From Bacteroidota bacterium (GTDB lineage Bacteria > Bacteroidota > Bacteroidia > B-17B0 > Aurantibacillaceae): DNA of 34,753 nt. How positions within the stretch are numbered: the first letter of the stretch is position 1; the number at the start of each line of letters is the position of its first letter. Positions 6,967 through 15,488 of this stretch are shown in pieces. The stretch covers positions 1-34,753 of the forward strand of contig JAHEYF010000031.1 in assembly GCA_023251755.1 (NCBI GenBank). Reading direction: 5' to 3'. The notes beneath the pieces are model-generated. The model was not told the DNA's origin. It searched no databases and saw only the letters and a list, made by a program, of their open reading frames with translations. The position numbers were made by a program, and so were the translations under genes.

Positions 6967-8703
6967 TTAATCCGTGTACCTTCTTTTCCTTAGCTGATAA
7001 AGCACAAGCCCGAGTATGGTTATGACCGAAAGTGGAATCCCCACATTGATCATTCTCCATTTCATCTCCTGTGTTTTTGTTTTTTTCTTATCTAATAAAC
7101 GTAGTTTCACCTCACGGGCCCGGACGCTTAAAAGGTCGGCCCCGTCGCAGAGGTAATTTACACAGTTCAGTAAAAAAGTTTTGTTTGCAAATTTTTGTTT
7201 CATGTATTTGTCGTAGCCCAGTTCGTAATAATTCTGGTTGCCATAATTGTAGTCGTTTTTCATTACATCGCCGTCTCCAATTACAATCATTGCTGTAGCT
7301 GTGCTGTAATCCATGAAATTAATAGCACTGTCCTGTGCAATGGCCGAGGTCATCCTGTTTTTATAAGGGGATGTAAAATTACCTTCGAGCAATACGGCTA
7401 AGGGTTGAAAGGACTTGTTGAACTGGTTTTCGGTTGGTCTTAAAGCGGTCATGGCCAGACTCACCCGTGCAGGGGTGGTTTGTAGTTTGGTGTATTTGGA
7501 AGTTCTGAGTAAAACAGTTTTTTTCACCCCTTTGGCAGAGATGGTGTCGATGGTACTGGCAAATTCGAACTTCACCAAATCTAAGTTTTTTACAATAGGA
7601 TGTTTTCCGGTAATTGAATCGGCCATTACCAAAGGGTTGTATATCCAGGGCACCATTTGCAGGTCGGCAGGGCCGCCTTTAAAACCTTTGTTGATGGGAA
7701 TGGAGGTGCATTGCAGGTCGTTGACTAAGTTGTTGTTTATCCTGGCCCCGTAGGCAAACAGCTGGTCTTCGAGGTGCAGGTTGTTGCTGAGGCCCAGTGT
7801 AAAGCCTGTTAAACGCAGGGAATCGTAATTGGTGTAAACCGGGTCAATGCACCACAAAGCCCGGCCACCGTGCATGATAAACTGATCGATAATAAATTTA
7901 TCTTTTTCATCAAAAGCCGAGTCGGGTTGGGCAATAATTATTGTTTTGAAACCATTCAGGGCTTTCAGGCGGTGTTTAATGGTTACAAAACGCACATCGT
8001 AATACTCCTGCAGGGAATTGATCATGTCGTTGGCGTGAAGGGTATCTAATTCGCCGTGTCCCTGTATAAAAGCCACACGGTGTTTAACGACGGTTTGCAA
8101 TTTGCGGATGCTGTTGGAGAGTTCATATTCCAATGATTGAATGGAATTGTTGATGCACTGGTCGGCTGAAACACCCAATTGTTTTTTAAAAATCTGCCAC
8201 ACGGTTTCTCTTCCTTTGTAAGTAACCAATGCCCCCGGAAAAATAATTTGTGTTTTATTTCCTTTGTCTGTTTTTATATTCAGCTCCAGCGGAATGATTC
8301 CTTTGCCGTACAACTGGCGCTGGATATTTTCTAATTCTTTTTGATTTTTTTCATCGCTGAGGTTGATAAATTCGTAGTTGAGTTCTTTGTTGGAATAGGC
8401 TCTGAACTCATCCAGCATTTCTTTGGTTTCGTTGCGCAGGCGGGTGAAAGCCGGATTAAAATCACCGTCGAGGTAAACTTTTAAATACACCCCTTCGTCT
8501 AAATTTTCAAGCAGCATACGTGTACTCGGACTAAGGGTGTAGCGTTTTTCGGTGGTAAGGTCAAAACGTTTGAAAAAAAAGGTTCCTACAAAATTGAGCA
8601 AAACAAGTATTGCAAGCAGCATGAAGAGGTTAAGAATGTCCCTTCGTTTTCTGTTTATGGTTTTTTTCTGTTCCAATTCAATTGTTTCTTTATTAATTAC
8701 CAT
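6967..8703 (-). CDS. gldG: Gliding motility-associated ABC transporter component GldG
   Basis: The 578-residue product matches GldG: an N-terminal membrane helix (about residues 24-46, preceded by KRRD), a large extracytoplasmic domain of the ABC-type-uncharacterised family (RYTLSPSTRMLLENL, VAFIQGHGELD, IIIAQPDSAFDEKDKFIIDQFIMHGGRALW in parts), and a C-terminal helix (about 549-570) ending in basic residues. GldG works with the GldF permease and the GldA ATPase, which is not in this window. GldFG homologues also occur in non-gliding relatives, so they alone do not prove gliding. The start codon overlaps the end of gldF by seven bases. Confidence 0.93.
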   Translation of the reverse strand: MVINKETIELEQKKTINRKRRDILNLFMLLAILVLLNFVGTFFFKRFDLTTEKRYTLSPSTRMLLENLDEGVYLKVYLDGDFNPAFTRLRNETKEMLDEFRAYSNKELNYEFINLSDEKNQKELENIQRQLYGKGIIPLELNIKTDKGNKTQIIFPGALVTYKGRETVWQIFKKQLGVSADQCINNSIQSLEYELSNSIRKLQTVVKHRVAFIQGHGELDTLHANDMINSLQEYYDVRFVTIKHRLKALNGFKTIIIAQPDSAFDEKDKFIIDQFIMHGGRALWCIDPVYTNYDSLRLTGFTLGLSNNLHLEDQLFAYGARINNNLVNDLQCTSIPINKGFKGGPADLQMVPWIYNPLVMADSITGKHPIVKNLDLVKFEFASTIDTISAKGVKKTVLLRTSKYTKLQTTPARVSLAMTALRPTENQFNKSFQPLAVLLEGNFTSPYKNRMTSAIAQDSAINFMDYSTATAMIVIGDGDVMKNDYNYGNQNYYELGYDKYMKQKFANKTFLLNCVNYLCDGADLLSVRAREVKLRLLDKKKTKTQEMKWRMINVGIPLSVITILGLVLYQLRKRRYTD

Positions 8704-9437
8704 TTACGTTTTTCTAAAACAAACCGGGTCAGGAAAATAAATACGGCAATAAGGCTGATAAAATAAAGTACATCCCTGGTGTCGATCACACCTCTGCTCA
8801 TTGAAATATAATGCTCATTGATGCCGAGTTTCACAATCAGGCTGTCGAGGTTGCCCAACCAGCCGGCGGAACCAATAAAATCGAAGCCGTTGTAACATAA
8901 AAAACAAAGCAGCATGGCCATAATAAAGGCAATGACCTGGTTGTCGGAAATGGAGGAAGCGAAGATGCCTATGGAAACAAAACCTGCACCCAGCAATAAC
9001 AAGCCGATGTAGGAGCCCCACATACCGCCCGTATCTATGTTTCCGGTTGGATAGCCTAATTTATGAACGGAGTAGTAATAAATAAGTGTGGGGATAAGCG
9101 AAATGACAACCAGTACAACACCTGCGTAATATTTTGCGAGCACAATGCTTATATCGCTAATGGGGCGGGTAAATAACAATTCAATGGTACCTGTTTTTTT
9201 TTCTTCCGAAAAACTGCGCATGGTAATGGCCGGAATAAGAAATAAATACACCCAGGGGGCTATCATAAACAGGGGGTCGATGTTGGCAAAACCATTTTCG
9301 AGTATATTCAGTCCGCTGCTTTCGGTGCTGAGTATCCATAAAAAAAGCCCGATAATAGTAAGGAATACGCCAATTGCCACATAACCAACAAGGGAACTTA
9401 AAAAACCGCGTACTTCTTTTAAAAACAATGTATACAT
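8697..9437 (-). CDS. gldF: Gliding motility-associated ABC transporter permease GldF
   Basis: The 246-residue product is an ABC-2-type permease with about six hydrophobic segments. Family marks include the N-terminal LFLKEVRGFLSSLVGYV, the coupling region RSFSEEKKTGTIELLFTRPISD (about residues 73-94) and the YISMSRGVIDTRDVLYF segment before the last helix. It is the first gene of the gldF-gldG pair and overlaps gldG by seven bases, which implies coupled translation. A TATTTTTG -7-like element lies at 9460-9467 on the minus strand, but the nearest TTG is only 15 bases away, shorter than usual. Confidence 0.93.
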   Translation of the reverse strand: MYTLFLKEVRGFLSSLVGYVAIGVFLTIIGLFLWILSTESSGLNILENGFANIDPLFMIAPWVYLFLIPAITMRSFSEEKKTGTIELLFTRPISDISIVLAKYYAGVVLVVISLIPTLIYYYSVHKLGYPTGNIDTGGMWGSYIGLLLLGAGFVSIGIFASSISDNQVIAFIMAMLLCFLCYNGFDFIGSAGWLGNLDSLIVKLGINEHYISMSRGVIDTRDVLYFISLIAVFIFLTRFVLEKRKW

Positions 9438-9498
9438 AATTTGTGCCTTACAAGAAAGGCAAAAATACTATTTTAATGCAAACAATGTTTTTAAGTTG

Positions 9499-9572
9499 AA
9501 CGTTTATTTGTTCTTTAGTTCATTCGTTCAATTGTTGGTGTCAACTATTGAACGAATGAACTAATAAACTAT
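9499..9572. repeat. Inverted octamer arrays with a 22-bp stem
   Basis: Five octamers run at 9499-9538 and four inverted ones at 9541-9572. Bases 9515-9536 and 9543-9564 are complementary at 21 of 22 positions with a six-base loop, one of the strongest hairpins in the window. It begins 14 bases after the stop codon of the PKD protein gene (minus strand) and lies upstream of gldF. There is no T-tract. Confidence 0.8.
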
Positions 9573-9585
9573 TGAGGCTTTGAAT

Positions 9586-12500
9586 TTACCTCACAGCGGT
9601 AACGGTACCTACACGGTCGTGCTTTTGGTTGAAAACATCTTTAAATTTCACTTTCCATACATATACATCTTCCTGAACAATTTCATCGTGTCCCTGCACT
9701 TTTCCATCCCAGTACTGGTCGAGGTCGTTGGAATAGAAAATCATATTCCCCCAGCGGTCGTAGATCCATAAGTTATAGGAATTAATATTGATGCCGGTAC
9801 CCCTGAAGCCATCGTTAACGCCATCGTCGTTAGGGGTAAAGGCATTGGGAATGTAAAAGGTCCAGTTCGGAAGTATTTCAACCTGGTGCATCACCGAATC
9901 CTTGCAGCCATAAGTATTGCTTACCCATTGCCATACATCGTAATAACTAATGGAGGAGTTAAAATATTCGTAGGTGTGCGACGGGTTGAAGAGGACAGAT
10001 ACATTAAGGCCCGGGTCTGTCACATGTATATCGCCAAAATTCCAGCTCATTGAATTAGCGCCAACAGCTTCGTTGTTAAAATGAACGAGGGGCGAGAACA
10101 AATCCGGTAAAGGATCGGTAGGCCCCCAGCTAAAGCCTGGCAAAGGATGAGGGAATACAGTGATGAAGGGCGCAGGGGTGGTGAAGCTTCCCACACATCC
10201 ACTGTCGCTGGTTACGGTAAGGTGCACGGTGTAAATTTGCGAATTAACCGGGTCGTTGTTGATGTAATCGTAAGCCACCAGGTCGGTACTTGTTCCGGGG
10301 TTGTAATTATTGGTGAATTCAAGTGAACCATTGTTATCTACATCCCATTGCCATTTTACAATGCTGTTTACATGATCAACACTGGCCGGGCTAACACCGC
10401 CCGATAAGTTGGCGTGATGAACAGGGCAGCCATCCGGATCGTCAACAGCAACCGTAGGCACGGGGTTCGGGTTGATGTAAATTGGTTTTACAGTATCGTC
10501 GGCACAGGCATGATCGGACAAAACAGAAAGGTGCACCAGGTTGATACCGCTTGTTGCAAATAAAAACGAAGGAGCCGCTGTGTTATTGTCGCTTGTGCCG
10601 TTGTTGTCAAAATCCCAGTTGTAATTGGTAATACTGCCCGAACTGATGGTGGAATGGTTGGTAAAAGCAGTAGGGTTTCCGGCGCAGGTGTGCGAATAAC
10701 TAAAATCAGCAAGCGGTAAGGGATATACTTCAGTGGGTAGTGTGAGCGAAGTTATACAGCCGCTGTCGGATGTGGCCGTTAATTGTACTGTGTAGATTCC
10801 CGGCGTACCGTAGGTGTATGAAGGTGCCAGTGTGGTATTGTCAATGCTTCCATTGTTTGTATAGTCCCAGGCCCAGCCGCTAATAGCTCCCAGGGCAACT
10901 GTGCTTGTATTTGTAAAAGCAGTGGGAACATGCAGGCAAACCCCTGGTGCGCTAAAGTTTACCACAGGGTTGGGATTTACAAATATCGGAATCAGAACGG
11001 TGTCTTTACACCCATGATTGGTTGTTACAATTAAATTAACACTGGTACTGCCAAAAGCAGGAAACACATGGGTGGGGTTTTGTACAGTGGCATCGGTAGT
11101 TGCATTCCCGTCAAAATCCCAGGCCCAGCCATTAATAATATTTCCACCGGGGTTGGCGGTAACGCTGCTGTTGTCTGTTAAAGGAGTGGCGGTATTAAAA
11201 CAAACGCCGGTATAACTAAAACTGGCTGTAGGATTGGGGTAAACGTTTACGGCTTGTACAACAGTGTCTTTGCAATTGTTTTGATCGGTGGTGTACAAGG
11301 TAACATTGTAACTGTTTGATCCGGCAAAGGTGGTGGTGGCCGGAGAAGTTACGGCGTCAATTGTTCCATCGCTGGTATAATCCCAGGCCGATGTTTGTGT
11401 TCCGCCGGGGGTGGTGTTGGTAAAGGTTACAGGTACCCCGTTGCAAACGTCGGAAGAGGTAAATGCCGCAATTGGTTTAGGGTTCACTGTTACAGGCAAT
11501 GTTATTGATTTAGGACAGCCGTTGTTGGAGGTCACCGTCAGGGTGATGTTTTGGGTTCCTGCAACAGGCGAGGTGTAGGACAAAGGGCCTGCCTGATTGG
11601 GTAATTCACAGGTGGCAGGGTTCCCGTCCAGGTCCCAGCACCAGTTGGTAATGGTGCCAGTACTGATTGCAGACTGGCTGGTGAATACGGTTGGAAAACC
11701 AAAACAAACCGTAGGGGCTGTAAATAATGGAACGGGGTTGCAGTTCACGGTAACAGCTACGGTGGAAGAGTTGGTGCAGTTATTATTGGACACTACTACT
11801 AAGTTGGCGTTGTAGGTACCACAGGCAGCGTAAGTGTGCGAGGGGTTTTGACCACTCTGATTGTTTCCATCGCCGTAAGTCCAGTTGTAAAAAGCGATGT
11901 TATCAGGAGCTGCAATGCTGCTGGCCGAATTATCAAAGACTGTTGGCGCGCCTTCACAAACCGTTGTTACTGTAAAACTGGATACGGGATTGGGATGCAC
12001 GACCACCAATGCGTTGAAAGTTGCTGTACAGGCAGGAACAGAAGATGTGCTTGCAGTTAATACGGCAGTAAACGTTCCTGCTGCCGGGTAGGTGTATGAA
12101 GGTGAAGCGGTGGTGTTGTCTGTAGTTCCGTTGTTATCAAAATCCCAGGCCCAGTTTGTTACAACGGGATTTGCCGGTGTGGTATTGGTAAAGGTGGTGG
12201 CTGTACCGGCGCATACCGATGTTGTAGTGAAAGCAGGTACAGGATTGGCATTTACAACAATTGCCTGGGTTATACTATCCTTACATCCACCGGGAGCGGT
12301 TACCACCAGCTGAACATTGTAGGTTGCGGCAAGGGTGTATGAATGTGATGGGTTCGCAGAAGTTGATGTGTTATTGTTATTATCACCAAAATTCCAGCTA
12401 TAGCTTGAGGTGTTGGGTGTAGAAGTATTTGTGAAAGTTGTTGCTGTTCCTGTACAGACGGGTGTAGTGCTGAATGCTGCTACCGGTAAAGGGTTGACGA

Positions 12501-14076
12501 CGACGGGCTGAACAATTGTATCAAAGCAGCCCGAACTGTTGGAGACAATTAAGGTAACATTGAATGTTCCCGCATTCGCATAAGTATGCGTGGGATTTTG
12601 TGAGGTGGAGGTGGTCCCGTCTCCCAGATCCCAGCTCCAGGAGTTGATCCCGGTGAATGAAGCATCGGTGAAATTGGTTATTGCTCCTTTGCAGGGTACA
12701 TTGTTGGTAAAAGCAGCAGTGGGTATATTGATACTCTGCGTTATAATAGTATCAATGTCAAACGTACACACGGCTCCGCTGTTACCAATGGTAGTCATAG
12801 TAACGGTATAGGAACCCGGTGTGTTTATTGTAATGGCCGGGGTGGTGTTGGATCCAACTATACCGGGACCCGACCAGGAATAGGTACCCGCACCTGCAGG
12901 TGCCGTCATAGTGGCTGTTCCGCCGTTACACAAAAAAGGAGTGGACTGTATGACCTGAAATGGTGCACAATCAACAGCTACGTAAGCATAGCCGAAATGT
13001 CCGCCTGCATTGCAATCGCTTGTTTCGAATTTAACCGTTACATTTTGTCCTACATAGTTAATTAAAGGGATCATCACCTGGCTCCAGTTTTTATACACAG
13101 CCTGGTAACCTGCATTCACTCCCGAATTAATGGTAGCGGTCTGAAAGCCTCCAATGGAAGCTCCGCCAGTTGCATCCACATCATAATGGGCGCACATAAT
13201 TTCATTGCCGCTTCCATCGTACATCCGTATTTTAAAAAAAGGCTGGTCGGGTTGTAAATGCGGCCCACCGGGAGTTTGATCAAAAACAACGGCGTACCAA
13301 TAGGTGACGGTATTGTTTAATGCAGTTACATTAAATGTATTAGAGATGGTTTGATGGTTGTAAGCATAATTAGCGGCATCTGTTCCCAAACGAACCGAAT
13401 AGGTGTGGCCTGGCGCTACGCGGCTAATAGCGGGTACATCCGGATCGGCACCCGCAGTGCACAATTCATGTACAAAGCCCATGCTGTTAAAGCCACCTGA
13501 ATTAAGGGTGTTGTTGTTGATTAAACCGTACCAGTTGTTGGAAGGGTCTACGCCGGCATTGTCGTTCCAGGCACCTGCCCATCCACTCAGGGTTCCGTTT
13601 CCAACGTCTAAGTTGTTGCACACGGCACCACCCGTATTGGGATCGAAAGGCTGGCTCGCTGCTTTTTGAGCCGTGTTGTAGGCCTGTAATTCTTGTTGAT
13701 AAAGGGTTTTAAACGCAGGTACCTGGTTTAACCAGTATTGCAAGGCATTGTCTTTCGTTATGGTTCCGGCTTCTACCTGCCTTAAATAAGCGGAGTAATT
13801 TAATTTGTTTGTTTTTCTTAAATAATTAAAAAAACCATTGCATTCAGCCGGACTTGTTCCCAATTCCAGAGCCAGGGCATTTTCCACTGCAAACCAATCA
13901 AATAAACGGTTGGCATTGTGTGTGAATTCTTCCGGGAATTTGGTTTTTAGTTGTTGTTTATCCGATGTGTGCTGTGCCTGGTGTAGTAAAGGACAAATAA
14001 GAAGCAAAAGCAAACACAGGCCTTTGGCAGAAATAAGTTTGTTTAAACTTGTTGGGAGGCATAAACTTATTTTCAT
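9586..14076 (-). CDS. Giant secreted PKD-repeat protein with type B T9SS sorting domain
   Basis: The ATG at 14076 is preferred over an in-frame TTG at 14106 because it begins a normal signal peptide (hydrophobic core GLCLLLLLICPLL). The 1,496-residue product has an N-terminal region of about 390 residues with a carbohydrate-binding-like segment (CNNLDVGNGTLSGW), an Ig-like domain, then eleven PKD or PKD-like repeats of about 80-100 residues (roughly 460-1400), most with the W.WD.G or W.WDFDNNG core and a Cys at each end. The last 90 residues (from FYIPNAFTPNDDGVNDGF, with IYDRWGN and YWDG) form the gliding-motility-type C-terminal domain that directs type IX secretion (type B). It is probably a surface adhesin or filament. 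Proximity to gldF may be coincidental. Confidence 0.92.
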   Translation of the reverse strand: MKISLCLPTSLNKLISAKGLCLLLLLICPLLHQAQHTSDKQQLKTKFPEEFTHNANRLFDWFAVENALALELGTSPAECNGFFNYLRKTNKLNYSAYLRQVEAGTITKDNALQYWLNQVPAFKTLYQQELQAYNTAQKAASQPFDPNTGGAVCNNLDVGNGTLSGWAGAWNDNAGVDPSNNWYGLINNNTLNSGGFNSMGFVHELCTAGADPDVPAISRVAPGHTYSVRLGTDAANYAYNHQTISNTFNVTALNNTVTYWYAVVFDQTPGGPHLQPDQPFFKIRMYDGSGNEIMCAHYDVDATGGASIGGFQTATINSGVNAGYQAVYKNWSQVMIPLINYVGQNVTVKFETSDCNAGGHFGYAYVAVDCAPFQVIQSTPFLCNGGTATMTAPAGAGTYSWSGPGIVGSNTTPAITINTPGSYTVTMTTIGNSGAVCTFDIDTIITQSINIPTAAFTNNVPCKGAITNFTDASFTGINSWSWDLGDGTTSTSQNPTHTYANAGTFNVTLIVSNSSGCFDTIVQPVVVNPLPVAAFSTTPVCTGTATTFTNTSTPNTSSYSWNFGDNNNNTSTSANPSHSYTLAATYNVQLVVTAPGGCKDSITQAIVVNANPVPAFTTTSVCAGTATTFTNTTPANPVVTNWAWDFDNNGTTDNTTASPSYTYPAAGTFTAVLTASTSSVPACTATFNALVVVHPNPVSSFTVTTVCEGAPTVFDNSASSIAAPDNIAFYNWTYGDGNNQSGQNPSHTYAACGTYNANLVVVSNNNCTNSSTVAVTVNCNPVPLFTAPTVCFGFPTVFTSQSAISTGTITNWCWDLDGNPATCELPNQAGPLSYTSPVAGTQNITLTVTSNNGCPKSITLPVTVNPKPIAAFTSSDVCNGVPVTFTNTTPGGTQTSAWDYTSDGTIDAVTSPATTTFAGSNSYNVTLYTTDQNNCKDTVVQAVNVYPNPTASFSYTGVCFNTATPLTDNSSVTANPGGNIINGWAWDFDGNATTDATVQNPTHVFPAFGSTSVNLIVTTNHGCKDTVLIPIFVNPNPVVNFSAPGVCLHVPTAFTNTSTVALGAISGWAWDYTNNGSIDNTTLAPSYTYGTPGIYTVQLTATSDSGCITSLTLPTEVYPLPLADFSYSHTCAGNPTAFTNHSTISSGSITNYNWDFDNNGTSDNNTAAPSFLFATSGINLVHLSVLSDHACADDTVKPIYINPNPVPTVAVDDPDGCPVHHANLSGGVSPASVDHVNSIVKWQWDVDNNGSLEFTNNYNPGTSTDLVAYDYINNDPVNSQIYTVHLTVTSDSGCVGSFTTPAPFITVFPHPLPGFSWGPTDPLPDLFSPLVHFNNEAVGANSMSWNFGDIHVTDPGLNVSVLFNPSHTYEYFNSSISYYDVWQWVSNTYGCKDSVMHQVEILPNWTFYIPNAFTPNDDGVNDGFRGTGININSYNLWIYDRWGNMIFYSNDLDQYWDGKVQGHDEIVQEDVYVWKVKFKDVFNQKHDRVGTVTAVR

Positions 14077-14106
14077 GGGGTAATTTTGGTTTTTAGTGAG
14101 ACACAA

Positions 14107-14409
14107 AACAGCTGTTCTTCCACCCCCATCTTATCAACTTCACCCGGCTATTTCATGCATTGTTAAGTTAAGGCATTCATCAATGGTTTTAAAGGGCACT
14201 GGTCGAATTAATAAACTGAACCGTCAAATAGCCAGATTATTTCATCGGAGCAATTTTAACCTATTTTTATGGGAATCAAAAGGATATGCGGGGTTCAGAG
14301 AATCCGTTTTCGATTACCCGCACAAATAATCGACGACTGACACAACCTTTTTGTATACTGAATTTTTATTTCAGTTTTGTGGTTTTGGGAAGCTTATAGA
14401 ATTACAAAT
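14107..14409. other. Intergenic stretch with no recognised feature
   Basis: This AT-rich stretch upstream of the PKD protein gene holds no convincing gene. A plus-strand frame of 77 codons (14096-14329) has no family features and was rejected. A weak inverted repeat CTGAA/TTCAG lies near 14359-14375. A promoter for the PKD gene is expected here, but I could not identify one. Confidence 0.4.
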
Positions 14410-14540
14410 CTACGAATACGAATTTGTACAAATATACTAATGTAGCTATTGTTAAGGATTACGGATAATATAAAACAGATCATCTATTTACACTAACACC
14501 ACACCCGGATTAGTATATTCGTACAAATTCGTAATTGTAG
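14410..14540. repeat. Dispersed element, copy 2 (131 bp, 32-bp inverted ends)
   Basis: Bases 14410-14441 are complementary to 14509-14540 at 29 of 32 positions. The 67-base core contains TAACACCACAC and, after the left arm, AATGTAGCTAT. Both have counterparts in copy 1 (1337-1422), and the right end has one in copy 3 (17431-17466). The element has no coding capacity; the structure resembles a non-autonomous MITE-like element or a dispersed 3'-end hairpin. Confidence 0.8.
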
Positions 14541-14541
14541 G

Positions 14542-14569
14542 CAACTAAGAACCATGAACTAAGAACTAC
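14542..14569 (-). repeat. Heptad array spanning the hemF stop codon
   Basis: Four units with a 7-bp period and plus-strand consensus GAACTAA abut copy 2 of the dispersed element. The hemF stop codon (14559-14561) and last codons lie inside. The same word occurs twice at 31831-31844. Confidence 0.65.
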
Positions 14570-15485
14570 AACTAAGCCAGTCTTTTTCTTTTACTAATTT
14601 GGCAAGTGTCCGGGCCTCGGCTGAACCGGGAAGAGGACTGTAATCATACAGCCAGGAAGCTGTTTTGGGAAGGCTCATTAATATGGACTCTATGCGGCCA
14701 TTGGTTTCAAGGCCGAACCTAGTTCCCTTGTCGTATACTAAGTTAAACTCTACATAACGCCCCCTGCGCAACAATTGCCATTGTTTTTCGTTTTCGGAAA
14801 AGTCCAGGTCTTTATTTTTAGCAAGTAGCTGAACGTAAGTTGGGGCAAAGGTATTTCCTACATCTTTCCAGAAATCAAGGTTTTTTTCAAAACTCATTTC
14901 AGGACTGGAAGCTAAGCGGTCGAAGAAAATCCCTCCAATACCCCGTGTTTCTTTGCGATGGGGGATGAAAAAATAATCGTCGGCCCATTTTTTAAATTTC
15001 GGATAATAATCAGGGTGGTGTTTGTCGCATACAGCTTTTAACGAGGTGTGAAAAAAAGCAGCGTCTTCATCCTGCACGTAATGCGGTGTAAGGTCAATGC
15101 CCCCTCCCAGCCATTTTACCCCGTTGCTCATTTCAAAATACCTAACATTCATGTGAATAATAGGTACCATGGGGTTTTGAGGGTGGATTACAATGGAGAC
15201 CCCTGTTGCGTAAAAAGTATCTTTATCGCTGAGGCTGTTGTTAGGGGAATGCCCGGCCTCGCGCAATAAAAACGCAGGCACAGGGCCATGCACCGCAGAA
15301 TAATTGACCCCTCCTTTTTCAATCACTGCCCCTTCTGTTATAATCCGTGAACGGCCCCCGCCACCTTCTTCCCTCTTCCACCTGTCTTCCTTAAAAACGG
15401 ACTTTCCATCGGCTTCTTCCAGCGACCTGCATATAGTGTCCTGCAGGCTCATCAGCCACAGGGATATGTTTTCTTTGGTTTCCAC
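14559..15485 (-). CDS. hemF: Oxygen-dependent coproporphyrinogen III oxidase
   Basis: HemF converts coproporphyrinogen III to protoporphyrinogen IX with O2 in haem synthesis. The 308-residue product carries the family blocks KREEGGGGRSRII (37-49), SIVIHPQNPMVPIIHMNVR (97-115), GGGIDLTPHY (127-136) and GRYVEFNLVYDKGTRFGL near 238-255, and is full length. The start codon is GTG, three bases after the upstream LysM gene, which fits an operon; the next ATG (15452) would remove the first conserved helix. The last residues, SCSS, are encoded by a heptad array and are probably not ancestral. The enzyme indicates at least microaerobic life. Confidence 0.95.
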   Translation of the reverse strand: METKENISLWLMSLQDTICRSLEEADGKSVFKEDRWKREEGGGGRSRIITEGAVIEKGGVNYSAVHGPVPAFLLREAGHSPNNSLSDKDTFYATGVSIVIHPQNPMVPIIHMNVRYFEMSNGVKWLGGGIDLTPHYVQDEDAAFFHTSLKAVCDKHHPDYYPKFKKWADDYFFIPHRKETRGIGGIFFDRLASSPEMSFEKNLDFWKDVGNTFAPTYVQLLAKNKDLDFSENEKQWQLLRRGRYVEFNLVYDKGTRFGLETNGRIESILMSLPKTASWLYDYSPLPGSAEARTLAKLVKEKDWLSCSS

Positions 15486-15488
15486 CGG

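Noticed and set aside
7415..7753. 112-codon plus-strand frame
   Set aside because: It is a shadow of gldG, which matches its family over the full length.
14096..14329. 77-codon plus-strand frame
   Set aside because: No family, signal or membrane features, and its start overlaps the upstream region of the PKD gene.
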